Under the pieces are notes generated by a model that searched no databases, had not been told where the DNA came from, and was given only the letters and a program-made list of their open reading frames with translations. A program made the translations under genes and the position numbers. DNA of 64,000 nt from Comamonadaceae bacterium OS-4 (GTDB lineage Bacteria > Pseudomonadota > Gammaproteobacteria > Burkholderiales > Burkholderiaceae_C), in the NCBI GenBank assembly GCA_027924025.1, contig AP026970.1, positions 2,626,501 through 2,690,500 of the forward strand, written 5' to 3'. Below, piece after piece: positions 25,939-35,552 of this stretch (position 1 is the first letter of the stretch; the number at the start of each line of letters is the position of its first letter).

Positions 25939-27009
25939 TTACTCATACCCGAAGCTGCGCACGCGCGCTTCGTCATCGGCCCAGCCGGAGCGCACTTTGA
26001 CCCACAGCTCCAAAAACACCTTGGCATCCGCCAGCTTTTCGAGTTCCACACGGGTTTCCATGCCGATGCGCTTGATGCGCTCGCCCTTGTCGCCGATCAC
26101 CATGGCCTTGTGGCCATCGCGTTCCACCACGATGGTGGCGGCAATGCGCAACAAGCGCTTCTGCCCCTTTTTCTGGGGTGGCTCTTCGTCGAACTTGTCG
26201 ATCACGACCGTGGAGGTGTAAGGCAGCTCGTCACCAGTCAGGCGGAACAGCTTTTCGCGCACCAGCTCGCTGGCCAGGAATTTCTCGCTGCGGTCGGTCA
26301 ACTCGTCTTCCGAGTACCACCAGGCTTGCTCAGGCAAAAACTTCTCGCAGATACCCAGCAAGCGCTCAATGTCCTTGGCGTTCTTGGCCGACAGCGGAAT
26401 CATCTCGGTGAATTTGGCGCGGGCCTGCATGGCTTGCAACCACGGGGCCAGGCTGGCGCGCTCCTTCACGTTGTCGAGTTTGTTGGCAACCAACACGACC
26501 GGAATGCCTGTTCCCAGCAGCTTCAATACCTTTTCGTCCGCCGACGTAAAGCTGCCAGCCTCCACCACAAACAGCACCAGGTCCACATCGGACACTGCAC
26601 CCTGCACCGCTTTGTTCAAAGACTTGTTCAGTGCGTTGCCGTGGATGGTCTGGAAACCGGGAGTGTCCACAAACACAAACTGGGTCTGCCCTTCGGTGCG
26701 CATGCCGGTGATGCGGTGGCGTGTGGTTTGCGCCTTGCGCGAGGTAATGCTGATCTTTTGCCCCACCAAGGCGTTGAGCAAAGTGGACTTGCCCACGTTG
26801 GGCTTGCCCACGATGGCGACCAAGCCGCAACGCTGACCCGCACCATCAGTACCGGGGGTGGCCAACTTGGGTGTGCTCTTGAGCAAGCCTTCCAGCATCG
26901 CGTCGAGGTCTGATTGCACCTCGACGGCCTCTACTGGAGTTTGAGAGTCTTTTTGCCCCTTAGCGCCCGTGGATTCTGCGCGAGCAGCTACTTTTTTAGG
27001 AGCATTCAT
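25939..27009 (-). CDS. era: GTPase Era with long N-terminal extension
   Basis: Era is a ribosome-assembly GTPase that binds the 3' end of 16S rRNA. Motifs: GKPNVGKST (G1), DTPGF (G3), NKLD (G4), and a C-terminal KH domain ([14 protein letters not shown]). At 356 residues it is about 55-60 longer than usual, all at the N-terminus. Coupling to rnc (ATGA overlap at 27006-27009) supports the distal ATG. Residues about 2-21 are encoded by a copy of the dispersed repeat, so the extension may be repeat-derived. Confidence 0.94.
   Translation of the reverse strand: MNAPKKVAARAESTGAKGQKDSQTPVEAVEVQSDLDAMLEGLLKSTPKLATPGTDGAGQRCGLVAIVGKPNVGKSTLLNALVGQKISITSRKAQTTRHRITGMRTEGQTQFVFVDTPGFQTIHGNALNKSLNKAVQGAVSDVDLVLFVVEAGSFTSADEKVLKLLGTGIPVVLVANKLDNVKERASLAPWLQAMQARAKFTEMIPLSAKNAKDIERLLGICEKFLPEQAWWYSEDELTDRSEKFLASELVREKLFRLTGDELPYTSTVVIDKFDEEPPQKKGQKRLLRIAATIVVERDGHKAMVIGDKGERIKRIGMETRVELEKLADAKVFLELWVKVRSGWADDEARVRSFGYE
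26947..27005 (-). repeat. dispersed ~60-bp repeat inside the 5' end of era
   Basis: On the minus strand: TGCTCCTAAAAAAGTAGCTG, CTCGCGCA, GAATCC, ACGGGCGCTAAGGGGC, AAAAAGAC. This is one of the closest copies to the apparent consensus and is read in frame as [17 protein letters not shown]. Confidence 0.7.
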
Positions 27010-27692
27010 GATTTGACCTTTGCTTTAATGGTTTGCAGCATGGCCGCAGCCGCTGCTTGTTCTCCGGCGCGGCGGGATCCGCCGATACCGCGTTCCGACA
27101 GGCGCAGCTCAGGGACTTCGCACTCCACGTCAAAACTTTGTTTGTGTGCGGCACCGGTGGTGCCCACCACGGTGTACATCGGCACCTTCATTTTGCGACC
27201 CTGGAGCCACTCCTGCAACTCGGTCTTGGCATCCTTGCCGATAGCCTGCATGTGCGGATTGATTTCTACCGCCTCAAACAAGCGGTGGACCAGTGCCTGC
27301 GCGGTGTTAAACCCGGCATCCAGATACACCGCGCCAATGATGGCTTCGAGTGCATCCGCCAAGATAGACGCCCGCTTGGGGCCGCCGGAGCGCATCTCGC
27401 CCTCACCGAGCTTGAGCACGTCAGGGAGCCCAAGTTTCAGGGCCAGCTCATGCAGGGTTTCCTGGCGGACGAGATTGGCACGTACCCGCGACAGATCGCC
27501 CTCAGGCAAGCTGCCCAAGCGGGTGTAGAGCAAATCGGAGATTGCCAACCCCAGTACCGAGTCGCCCAGGAACTCCAAGCGCTCGTAGTGGTCAGCAGAG
27601 AAGCTGCGATGGGTCAGGGCCCTCGACAGCAATGAAATATTCGAGAACTGGTGCTGCAGTCGCTGCTGCAGCGCGGTCAAACCATCTGTCAC
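27006..27692 (-). CDS. rnc: ribonuclease III
   Basis: RNase III cuts double-stranded RNA in rRNA and mRNA processing. The 228-residue protein has the catalytic signature [17 protein letters not shown] (about 37-53), the second metal-binding [14 protein letters not shown], and a C-terminal dsRNA-binding domain (about 155-225). It is coupled to era by a four-base overlap, as in E. coli. Confidence 0.97.
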   Translation of the reverse strand: MTDGLTALQQRLQHQFSNISLLSRALTHRSFSADHYERLEFLGDSVLGLAISDLLYTRLGSLPEGDLSRVRANLVRQETLHELALKLGLPDVLKLGEGEMRSGGPKRASILADALEAIIGAVYLDAGFNTAQALVHRLFEAVEINPHMQAIGKDAKTELQEWLQGRKMKVPMYTVVGTTGAAHKQSFDVECEVPELRLSERGIGGSRRAGEQAAAAAMLQTIKAKVKS

Positions 27693-28040
27693 TTATTTGG
27701 ATCGTCCTGCGTATTTAAGGGTGAGGTAGGCCGGGCCGGCCAAATGGATTTCGCGCTCGTACGCGAAACCGACGACCACTTTGTCGCCCACCTTGGTGAC
27801 TTCGAGGTCCTTACCGGTGATGGACTTGATGGTGTCCACCTCGGCCTGCTTGTCGAACAGCGCACGCACTTCCACGACCGACTGCCCTGTAGAGGCACGC
27901 TGCACCGCCTTTTCAACCGCGAAATACTCGATCACGGTTGGGAAGGCTTGCGCGGCGACTACGCCCGTCATCGCGAGCACGGCGCCCACAAACAAGAGGC
28001 CAATAAAAGAAATTCCGCGCTGTTGAGCTTTGCTGGGCAT
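27693..28040 (-). CDS. DUF4845 membrane protein
   Basis: A 115-residue protein with a single hydrophobic N-terminal segment (ISFIGLLFVGAVLAMTGVVAAQA) and a small periplasmic domain (FAVEKAVQRASTGQSVVEVRALFDKQ). Family DUF4845 is regularly found between lepB and rnc in beta- and gammaproteobacteria; function unknown. ATG at 28040 puts the membrane segment near the N-terminus. Confidence 0.85.
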   Translation of the reverse strand: MPSKAQQRGISFIGLLFVGAVLAMTGVVAAQAFPTVIEYFAVEKAVQRASTGQSVVEVRALFDKQAEVDTIKSITGKDLEVTKVGDKVVVGFAYEREIHLAGPAYLTLKYAGRSK

Positions 28041-28073
28041 AGTGAATTTTCCGGACGCTGGTTGGTGAAACAC

Positions 28074-29039
28074 TCAGTGGAAAGCGCCAATCCGCTTCAG
28101 ATTGGTAAAGTTCATCCACACAAAAAACGCTTTGCCGACGATATTTTTATCCGGCACGAAACCCCAGTAACGCGAGTCCAGCGAGTTATCGCGATTGTCA
28201 CCCATCATGAAGTACTGACCTTCGGGGACCTTGCAGGTGACGCCTTCGACGGTGTAGCTGCAATTCTCCATGCCATCAAACTTCTCGATGCCCGCAATAA
28301 AGGCCGGGCGGCGAGCGTCGTTCAACAAACGATGCGGCTTCTCGCCCAAGGTCTCTTCAAATTGCTTGAAGTATTGGCTTGCGTCTTCATCCAGGAAATC
28401 GGGTAATGCGTTGGTCTCTACCGGCTTGCCGTTGATGGTGAGTCGCTTGTTCAAGTAAGCCACGGTATCCCCGGGCACACCCACCACCCGCTTGATGTAA
28501 TCGAGGCTGGGCTTGGGCGGGTAGCGAAACACCATCACGTCACCGCGCTGGGGTTTGTTGCCTTCCGTGATCTTGAGGTTGATGACCGGCAACCGGACGC
28601 CGTAAGTGAATTTGTTTACCAAAATCAAGTCACCGACCAGCAGCGTCGGAATCATGGAGCCCGAAGGTATCTTGAAAGGCTCAAACAAGAATGAGCGCAG
28701 CAAAAACACCACGATGATGACGGGAAACAAACCCGCAGTCCAATCCAGCCACCAGGGTTGCATCAGCAACTTGACTTTGGCCTCTTGAATATCGCCATCG
28801 ACCTGGGTGATCCCCATTTGGGCCAAGCCCTCGCGGCGCTTGGCGTCTTGTGCTTCCAGTGCCGCTACTGCACGCTGGCGCTGGGGCAGAAAGTAAAAGC
28901 GCTCAGCGAGCCAATACACACCGGTCACTACGCTGGCCAGGAACAGCAGCAACGCAAAATTGCCATCGACCAAACCGAAATACCAAGAGGCTCCATAGGC
29001 AACAAAGGCGCCCAATACCGCTGCTGTGAATGCTTGCAT
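28074..29039 (-). CDS. lepB: signal peptidase I
   Basis: LepB removes signal peptides on the periplasmic side. The 321-residue protein has three hydrophobic helices (about 3-20, 28-45, 97-114), the catalytic serine in IPSGSMIPTLLVGD, the lysine in YIKRVVGVPGD and the C-terminal MMGDNRDNSLDSRYWG box. Its ATG overlaps the lepA TAA by one base. Confidence 0.97.
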   Translation of the reverse strand: MQAFTAAVLGAFVAYGASWYFGLVDGNFALLLFLASVVTGVYWLAERFYFLPQRQRAVAALEAQDAKRREGLAQMGITQVDGDIQEAKVKLLMQPWWLDWTAGLFPVIIVVFLLRSFLFEPFKIPSGSMIPTLLVGDLILVNKFTYGVRLPVINLKITEGNKPQRGDVMVFRYPPKPSLDYIKRVVGVPGDTVAYLNKRLTINGKPVETNALPDFLDEDASQYFKQFEETLGEKPHRLLNDARRPAFIAGIEKFDGMENCSYTVEGVTCKVPEGQYFMMGDNRDNSLDSRYWGFVPDKNIVGKAFFVWMNFTNLKRIGAFH

Positions 29040-30850
29040 TAATCTTCCACTTGGAGAATGGCGAGGAAGGCTTCTTGCGGCACCTCCACAGAGCCGATTT
29101 GTTTCATACGCTTTTTACCGGCTTTTTGCTTTTCCAGCAGCTTGCGCTTGCGGGAAATGTCGCCGCCGTAGCACTTGGCCAACACGTTTTTGCGCAGCGC
29201 TTTGATTGTCTCACGCGCAATAATGTTGGCGCCGATGGCCGCCTGGATCGCCACGTCGTACATTTGACGGGAAATAATTTCGCGCATTTTGGCAACCACA
29301 GCGCGGCCCCTGTACTGGCTTTGGGCACGGTGCAGCATGATGGATAACGCATCCACCTTCTCAGAGTTCAACAAAATGTCTACCTTGACGACATCAGCCG
29401 CACGGTATTCCTTGAACTCGTAGTCCATGGACGCATAACCCCGGCTCACGCTCTTGAGCTTGTCAAAGAAGTCGAGCACGATTTCGGCCAGTGGCATCTC
29501 ATAGGTCAGCACAACTTGGCGACCCTTGTAAGCCATGTTCATCTGCACGCCGCGCTTTTGGTTAGCCAGCGTCATCACCACACCCACATATTCCTGCGGC
29601 ATGTAGAGATGCATGGTGACGATGGGCTCGCGAATTTCGGCGGTCTTGCCAATCTCCGGCATCTTGGACGGGTTTTCCACCATCACCACTTCGCCGTCGT
29701 TCTTGACCACCTGGTAGATCACACTGGGGGCTGTCGTAATCAAGTCCTGATCGAACTCGCGCTCCAAGCGCTCCTGAACAATTTCCATGTGCAGCAGACC
29801 CAAAAATCCGCAGCGGAAACCAAAGCCAAGGGCCTGGGACACTTCTGGCTCATAGTGCAGGGATGCGTCGTTGAGCTTGAGTTTCTCGAGCGCGTCGCGC
29901 AGGGAGTCGTACTCACTGGCCTCGGTGGGGTACAAGCCCGCAAAGACTTGGGGCTGAATTTCCTTGAAGCCAGGCAGGGCCTCAGTCGCCGTGGCGGACG
30001 CGCCACCTGTGCCGGGCTTGATCAGCGTCACCGTATCGCCCACTTTGGCGGCCTGCAATTCTTTGATACCGGCAATGATGTAACCCACCTCACCCGCCTC
30101 AAGCGACTGGCGCGGCTGATTCGCTGGAGTGAACACACCCAGGTTATCCGCGTTGTAGGTGGCACCCGATGCCATCATCTTGATACGCTCGCCCTTGGCC
30201 AGACGACCATCCACCACGCGCACCAGCATGACGACACCCACGTAGGGGTCAAACCAGCTGTCGATGATCATGGCGCGCAATGGGCCATCGGGATTGCCGC
30301 GGGGCGAGGGGATCTTGGCGACGATGGATTCCAGGATGTCATCGATGCCCAATCCCGTCTTGGCCGAACAGACAATCGCGTCGGTCGCGTCGATACCAAT
30401 CACGTCCTCGATTTCGCTGCGCGCGTTGTCAGGGTCGGCATTGGGCAGATCAATCTTGTTGAGTACCGGCAACACTTCCACATTGAGGTCCAGCGCGGTG
30501 TAGCAATTGGCCACCGTCTGAGCCTCGACGCCTTGGGAGGCATCAACCACCAGCAATGCGCCTTCGCATGCCGACAGCGAGCGGGACACCTCATAGGAGA
30601 AGTCAACGTGACCGGGTGTGTCAATCAAATTGAGGTTGTAGACCTGACCGTCTTTGGCCTTGTACTGCAGCGCTGCGGTCTGCGCCTTGATGGTTATCCC
30701 ACGCTCTTTCTCGATGTCCATCGAGTCCAGAACCTGTGCCTCCATCTCGCGCGCTTCCAGTCCGCCGCAACGCTGAATCAAGCGATCGGCCAGCGTGGAT
30801 TTGCCGTGGTCAATGTGGGCAATGATGGAAAAATTTCGGATGTGATTCAT
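29039..30850 (-). CDS. lepA: elongation factor 4 (LepA)
   Basis: LepA is a ribosomal GTPase that back-translocates or assists initiation and assembly. The 603-residue protein has [13 protein letters not shown] (G1), DTPGHVDF (G3) and NKIDLP (G4), and the LepA-specific C-terminal domain ([19 protein letters not shown]). ATG at 30850 is preferred over the in-frame TTG one codon upstream. A terminator hairpin at 30894-30925 separates it from degP. Confidence 0.97.
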   Translation of the reverse strand: MNHIRNFSIIAHIDHGKSTLADRLIQRCGGLEAREMEAQVLDSMDIEKERGITIKAQTAALQYKAKDGQVYNLNLIDTPGHVDFSYEVSRSLSACEGALLVVDASQGVEAQTVANCYTALDLNVEVLPVLNKIDLPNADPDNARSEIEDVIGIDATDAIVCSAKTGLGIDDILESIVAKIPSPRGNPDGPLRAMIIDSWFDPYVGVVMLVRVVDGRLAKGERIKMMASGATYNADNLGVFTPANQPRQSLEAGEVGYIIAGIKELQAAKVGDTVTLIKPGTGGASATATEALPGFKEIQPQVFAGLYPTEASEYDSLRDALEKLKLNDASLHYEPEVSQALGFGFRCGFLGLLHMEIVQERLEREFDQDLITTAPSVIYQVVKNDGEVVMVENPSKMPEIGKTAEIREPIVTMHLYMPQEYVGVVMTLANQKRGVQMNMAYKGRQVVLTYEMPLAEIVLDFFDKLKSVSRGYASMDYEFKEYRAADVVKVDILLNSEKVDALSIMLHRAQSQYRGRAVVAKMREIISRQMYDVAIQAAIGANIIARETIKALRKNVLAKCYGGDISRKRKLLEKQKAGKKRMKQIGSVEVPQEAFLAILQVED

Positions 30851-30893
30851 CAACGACGCGCTTCAAGTAATTGAATTAAAAGGATCAGCCATG

Positions 30894-30925
30894 AAAAAAG
30901 GGCGCGTCATGGTGAGACGCGCCCC
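30894..30925 (-). terminator. intrinsic terminator upstream of lepA
   Basis: On the minus strand GGGCGCGTC-tcaccat-GACGCGCCC is followed directly by six T. It can end a transcript coming from degP or a short RNA started in the intergenic region. Confidence 0.8.
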
Positions 30926-31323
30926 GAACCAACAATCTTTTGGCAACTGCGATAGTTGGACGTTCATTGTAGGCAAAAAGTCCAAAAAGCACAGCCCAAA
31001 AATCCGGATCGGGGGTCGTTGCTACACGGCAACAGCAAAAATATTCACAAGTTATCCACAGATTGTGTTTAACGCCACTGAACAACTTGTGGGAGAGCTG
31101 TGGAAGGCCTGTGGGGCAATCTATCGATTCCCACATGATGGATTATCGCAAGTTCCATATACCTGCTTTGATCCGTCGACCGCCCGTATTCTAACCACCG
31201 CTTTAAAAAAGCCTATGGATTTAGACCCCCGCCCCCATCAAAGCTAGGCGCCAAAAGCCATGAGTCAGGCTTTTTTATGCTCCAAACAACCCCATAGCCT
31301 GCTGTGCTTTAGGGTTGCTTGGC
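30926..31323. other. non-coding gap between degP and lepA, with a DnaA-box-like site
   Basis: No ORF here is convincing. A perfect TTATCCACA at 31052-31060 lies in AT-rich sequence (ATTCACAAGTTATCCACAG) with further TGTGG-type words at 31087-31110. TACAAT on the minus strand (30966-30971) is a possible -10 box for a short RNA ending at the terminator. AAAAGCC/GGCTTTT around 31253-31276 is a weak hairpin after degP. Confidence 0.45.
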
Positions 31324-32784
31324 CTATCGGCCAGCCCGGATCACCGCGAACTGCGTCCAATCACCGCGCCGGAACAACACATTCAAAGCCTTGGTTTTGT
31401 CGTGTTTGCCCAGCACTGCCTCGAATTCCTTCACGGTTAACACTTCGACGTTGGCTACTTGCAAAATCACATCCCCCTCACGCAAACCCGCGCGAGCCGC
31501 CGCTTCCGTGGCAGCCTCTATGCGTACACCTCCACGGACACCCGCTTCCTTTTTCTGGGCGTCTGTGAGTGCGGTCACTGCCAAGCCATACACCTGGGTG
31601 GCAATAGATGCCGCCGGACGCTCCTCTTTTGCGGGGGCTTTTGCAACGGGTTTGTCCGCTTCAATTTCAGCGATCACCACTTGCAGTTCTTTGCTGCCAC
31701 CGCGGCGGAATACGGTCAGGGTGCTTTTGGTTCCGGGCTTGGTGCCACCCACAATGCGCGGCAAGTCACTGGATTTTTCGATGACCTTTCCGTCAAAGCG
31801 GGTGATGATGTCGCCCGCCTCCACGCCAGCTTTTTCAGCCGGGGATCCGGACTCAACGCCGCGAACCAACGCACCGGTGGGTTTGCCCAAGCCAATAGAT
31901 TCCGCAACCTCTTTGCTCACCTGATCGATCTGCACACCGATGCGCCCGCGAGACACGCGACCCGACGCACGCAATTGGTCACTCACCCGGACCGCTTCGT
32001 CCATCGGAATGGAAAAAGAAATTCCCATAAAACCGCCGGAGCGTGAATAGATCTGGCTGTTGATCCCGACCACCTCGCCGCGCATATTGATCAACGGACC
32101 ACCAGAGTTACCGGGGTTAATGGCCACGTCGGTCTGTATGAAGGGCAAGAAATCGCCGGTGTCACGCTGTTTGGCGCTCACGATACCGGCGGTCACCGTG
32201 TTTTCCAGTCCGAAGGGAGAACCGATCGCCATGACCCATTCGCCCACCCGAAGGCGGTTCACATCACCCACCTTCACTGCAGGTAGACCGGTCGCGTCAA
32301 TTTTGACCACTGCCACATCGGAGCGTTTGTCCGCCCCCAGAATCTTGGCTTTGAATTCCCGCTTGTCGGTGAGCGTCACAATGACTTCGTCTGCCCCGTC
32401 CACCACGTGTGCATTGGTCATGATCACGCCATCGCTGGTCAAGATGAACCCTGAACCGACTCCGCGTGGCTGTTCTTCTTCCTGCTGTTGGGGGCGGTTT
32501 TGGCGCGGATTCTGTTTCGGCATGTTGGGAATCGGCAAGCCGAAACGCCGGAAGAACTCCAGCATTTCCTCTTCATTCGGTCCGCCTTGTTGCGCGCGGG
32601 CGCTGACCTTTTCCAAGGTACGGATATTCACGACCGAAGGGCCCACCTGATCCACGAGGTCGGTGAAATCCGGCAATCCGCGGACTTGCGCGTGGGCCGC
32701 CGACAAAGGCAAGAATGATGCAGCACATGCACCCAACATGACCGCAAGGCCCCAACGCCGAATTGAAAAGGTGTGATGTGTCAT
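31324..32784 (-). CDS. degP: periplasmic serine protease DegP/DegQ/MucD type
   Basis: An envelope quality-control protease. The 486-residue product has a signal peptide ending near AAHAQ, the catalytic triad in TNAHVVDGAD (His), KRSDVAVVKID (Asp) and NPGNSGGPL (Ser), and two PDZ domains (about 275-365 and 390-480). A Gln/Pro/Glu-rich loop lies between signal and protease. ATG at 32784 has AGGAAA ten bases upstream. It is the last gene of the rpoE-rseA-rseB group, matching MucD in Pseudomonas. Confidence 0.95.
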   Translation of the reverse strand: MTHHTFSIRRWGLAVMLGACAASFLPLSAAHAQVRGLPDFTDLVDQVGPSVVNIRTLEKVSARAQQGGPNEEEMLEFFRRFGLPIPNMPKQNPRQNRPQQQEEEQPRGVGSGFILTSDGVIMTNAHVVDGADEVIVTLTDKREFKAKILGADKRSDVAVVKIDATGLPAVKVGDVNRLRVGEWVMAIGSPFGLENTVTAGIVSAKQRDTGDFLPFIQTDVAINPGNSGGPLINMRGEVVGINSQIYSRSGGFMGISFSIPMDEAVRVSDQLRASGRVSRGRIGVQIDQVSKEVAESIGLGKPTGALVRGVESGSPAEKAGVEAGDIITRFDGKVIEKSSDLPRIVGGTKPGTKSTLTVFRRGGSKELQVVIAEIEADKPVAKAPAKEERPAASIATQVYGLAVTALTDAQKKEAGVRGGVRIEAATEAAARAGLREGDVILQVANVEVLTVKEFEAVLGKHDKTKALNVLFRRGDWTQFAVIRAGR

Positions 32785-32827
32785 GTGGAACGTTTCCTGA
32801 AAAAACTGATGAGACAGAGATAGGGTC

Positions 32828-33838
32828 TTATTTTTTGCGTTCAAGCGCTTGGGTGAACACGGCCAAGGTCCCAGCAGGCACTTCACCGACTGCAGTGATC
32901 CACCAATTGCCGAGCTTGCGTGTTTGAGTGCGGGTAGCGCCGCCCAAATCTGCCGCCCCGACTTGTACATGGCGGCTGGGATCAAATCGCTCCACAAACA
33001 GAGACACGGTCGCCAAACCGTCGGAGAACATCCATTGCATGGAGGTGTCTGTTTTGCCGGACGCACCCGCCAATAAGGCCACCGGGCGTATGTAGCAACC
33101 GCCGGGCTTGAATCCGGGCACGCCCCCATTCATGGCCCATCCTTGGGCGGCGGCACTCGTTTTCTCCGTGGTGCGCCGCTCGATGCGATAACCCTCGGTT
33201 TGCCCCATCATGTGGTTGAGCTTGGCAGAGCTCACTTGGGCATCCATATTGAGCTCTGAGAATGCCGACTGCTCCAGTGTTTTTCCGTCGACATCCAGTG
33301 TTTGCAGCTGGATCACCAGGCCCGTCTTTTTCTCACTCCACACCCGGTATCCGTAACGGAGCCCGTCCTTGGCCTGAATATGAACCACGTCCGTGTCCAC
33401 CCCGGCCAAGCGCTCAGGTGCCATGGTCTTGAGCGAGTAGAACTCATCAAGATCTGCGCCTTTGGACTTCAACAGCCCCGGAAACAAGCTGGTCGCCTCC
33501 CGCGTCTCGGCAATACCGACTTTTGCCGTCGGAAAGAGCGTCAACACCTCGGAGTTACGCCGGAAAGTGGTGCGTGGCGTACCACTCAATGGCTCAATGC
33601 GCTCTAACTGCTGCTCGCCTTCACACACATGCCAGATTTTGGCACTCGCCATTTGCGTACCGGCGGACACCACAAAAGTGCCGGTGTAGGTGCGATGTTT
33701 GGAAGCTTCGTGAAGACGCGTCAGCCAAGCACTCACAGAATTCTCTTGGGCTATCGCAGGCACCCCAACCTGCACGCCCAACACACAGGCCAGCACGAGC
33801 CCACGAGACAACAGTTGCCAGCTACGCACCCAGTTCAC
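32828..33838 (-). CDS. rseB: sigma-E regulatory protein RseB/MucB
   Basis: A periplasmic protein that binds the anti-sigma factor RseA and senses misfolded lipoproteins or LPS intermediates. The 336-residue product has a signal peptide (residues about 1-30), the MucB/RseB N-terminal LolA-like domain and the C-terminal domain (WAMNGGVPGF, MQWMFSDGLATVSLFVE). The start is GTG at 33838, overlapping the rseA stop (GTGA). Confidence 0.92.
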   Translation of the reverse strand: MNWVRSWQLLSRGLVLACVLGVQVGVPAIAQENSVSAWLTRLHEASKHRTYTGTFVVSAGTQMASAKIWHVCEGEQQLERIEPLSGTPRTTFRRNSEVLTLFPTAKVGIAETREATSLFPGLLKSKGADLDEFYSLKTMAPERLAGVDTDVVHIQAKDGLRYGYRVWSEKKTGLVIQLQTLDVDGKTLEQSAFSELNMDAQVSSAKLNHMMGQTEGYRIERRTTEKTSAAAQGWAMNGGVPGFKPGGCYIRPVALLAGASGKTDTSMQWMFSDGLATVSLFVERFDPSRHVQVGAADLGGATRTQTRKLGNWWITAVGEVPAGTLAVFTQALERKK

Positions 33839-34434
33839 CGAGAAGGCCTTTCGTAGGTCGCATTGCGCAAAAAGCCCGACGGACCCTGCCACGCAGAATG
33901 TCCGCCCATCTGCTGGTGGGCTTCCATCAAGGCGTCGAGCTGGGGATCGCGCAACATGACACCCGCGTCGGTCGTCGCCGCGGCCAGTGCAGGCCCTGCG
34001 GGCGCCGCACTCATGTCGGAGGGGCCTGTACCGGCACTGGGCCAAAGCAGAGAGGCGATACCACCCACCGCCAATACCAAGGCGATCGACGCAAAACGAC
34101 GGGCCTTCCAAAAAGAGGCGTTCGCAGGTGACGCGCTGCGCATCGCTGCGCCCTGCACGCCAACAGGCGGCATCGGCTGAACTTGCAAGATTGATTCGGA
34201 GGCGATTTTTCCCTGGATAGATTGCCAGAACGCCAGATCGCCAGAGGCTCCGGATACCGGTTCACCGCGCGTGGCTGCTGCTCCAGCGTGCAGGCCTGTC
34301 CATGCGGCATAGTGTGCCGGATCCCGCTCCAAGGCATCCAGCAAGGCACCCAACTCCGCAGAGTCGAGTTCACCATCTGCTAGCGCAGACAGTTGCTCCT
34401 GAACAGACATTTGATTTTGGGAAAGGCGATCCAT
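33835..34434 (-). CDS. rseA: anti-sigma-E factor RseA
   Basis: A 199-residue single-pass inner-membrane protein. The N-terminal cytoplasmic sigma-binding domain is recognisable (QLSALADGELDSAELGALLDAL), followed by one membrane helix (FASIALVLAVGGIASLLW, about 120-137) and a periplasmic tail that would be cut on stress. ATG at 34434 is five bases after the rpoE stop; an ATG eight codons on is possible. Confidence 0.92.
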   Translation of the reverse strand: MDRLSQNQMSVQEQLSALADGELDSAELGALLDALERDPAHYAAWTGLHAGAAATRGEPVSGASGDLAFWQSIQGKIASESILQVQPMPPVGVQGAAMRSASPANASFWKARRFASIALVLAVGGIASLLWPSAGTGPSDMSAAPAGPALAAATTDAGVMLRDPQLDALMEAHQQMGGHSAWQGPSGFLRNATYERPSR

Positions 34435-34439
34435 ATGAC

Positions 34440-35060
34440 TTACCAACGCTTGCCGGTTTGTTTATCCAAAAGAGGTTTCAGCTTTGCAGAAATCGCTTCT
34501 CGAGCACGGAAGATCCGGGATCGGACAGTTCCGATCGGGCATGCCATAGAGAGTGAAATTTCTTCATAACTCAAACCTTCGATTTCCCGGAGTACGACAG
34601 CTTGCCGGAGCTCATCCGGCAAAGCCTCCATCGCAGCATTCACCACACCGGCAATTTCCTTGGCGGCCAGCACGGTTTCGGGTGTTTCTTCGCTACTTGG
34701 TTCGTTTTGGCGGAAAGAAGTTTCATCTTCTTCATCACGGGCAAAGAAAGACTCTGAAATAGTGCGATCTCTCTTCAGCTCCAACAACGACTTTTTGGCC
34801 GTGTTGACGGCAATTCTGTACAGCCAGGTGTAGAACTGCGCATCCCCGCGGAATTGATGGAGCGCCCGGTAGGCACGGATAAAGGTTTCTTGGGTGATAT
34901 CTTCCACCAAATCCACATCCCGGACCATGCGCCCAACCAGCCGCTGGATACGCCGCTGATATTTCAGGACCAGCAGGCCATACGCACGTTGATCTCCAGC
35001 GATCGTGCGTTCGACCAAAGGCCAATCAGCATCGGGAGCGGGTTCCACGATGTCTGTCAT
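34440..35060 (-). CDS. rpoE: RNA polymerase sigma factor RpoE/AlgU
   Basis: Extracytoplasmic-function sigma factor for envelope stress. The 206-residue product has region 2 (DLVEDITQETFIRAYRALHQF, FYTWLYRIAVNTAKK) and region 4 (LPDELRQAVVLREIEGLSYEEI, IGTVRSRIFRAREA). ATG at 35060 overlaps the stop of the small membrane protein gene (ATGA). It is followed by rseA, rseB and degP. Confidence 0.96.
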   Translation of the reverse strand: MTDIVEPAPDADWPLVERTIAGDQRAYGLLVLKYQRRIQRLVGRMVRDVDLVEDITQETFIRAYRALHQFRGDAQFYTWLYRIAVNTAKKSLLELKRDRTISESFFARDEEDETSFRQNEPSSEETPETVLAAKEIAGVVNAAMEALPDELRQAVVLREIEGLSYEEISLSMACPIGTVRSRIFRAREAISAKLKPLLDKQTGKRW

Positions 35061-35524
35061 GGGTGCATCCCCGCGGCGGGTGCAACGGCCCCCTCCGCGC
35101 CCCAAGCTGTTTCCTCACACCAGACCAAGGCACGCCGGACAGAGCGCCAACGCTCGGGTTGCAGAGCATCGGCTTCCAACCACACACCAAATTGCTGACC
35201 ATGCTCCGGTTGCAACAGCACCCACAAGGTGCGCTGAAAGTCGTACTGAATGCGCACAGCCTTGATGGGTTGGGAGAGATTTCCCCAATACCAAGTCTCG
35301 CCATCCCAGCGCAACCGGCCTGCAGGCATTCGACGCCACGAGAGCACTAAATTTGCACTGAAGGCGCCCCAAGCGGCCCACACAACCAGCGTTCGCTCCC
35401 ATGCTTGGGCACTCCATACGCTGTAGAGCGGCGCGCACATGAACAAAACAATCAGGCCAGCAAACAGCCAGCCCAAGCTTTTTGACCGCGAGACCTGCAG
35501 ACTAGTCGCCGGAGGACGTTGCAT
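35057..35524 (-). CDS. small membrane protein coupled to rpoE
   Basis: A 155-residue protein with two hydrophobic helices (about 17-35 and 44-62) and a soluble C-terminal half (RLRWDGETWYWG, LWVLLQPEHGQQFGVWLEAD). The layout resembles YgfX/CptA-like proteins, but I cannot confirm membership. Its stop overlaps the rpoE start (ATGA), so rpoE translation may depend on it. It starts 28 bases after fabF. Confidence 0.75.
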   Translation of the reverse strand: MQRPPATSLQVSRSKSLGWLFAGLIVLFMCAPLYSVWSAQAWERTLVVWAAWGAFSANLVLSWRRMPAGRLRWDGETWYWGNLSQPIKAVRIQYDFQRTLWVLLQPEHGQQFGVWLEADALQPERWRSVRRALVWCEETAWGAEGAVAPAAGMHP

Positions 35525-35552
35525 GAAGGGTCAGTGTGACTGGCCGTGTGTA

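Noticed and set aside
29516..30874. 452-residue plus-strand open frame over lepA
   Set aside because: Shadow of lepA; His/Gln-rich composition typical of antisense frames.
31052..31060. Replication origin
   Set aside because: Only one perfect DnaA box, and no dnaA, dnaN, rpmH or gyrB nearby.
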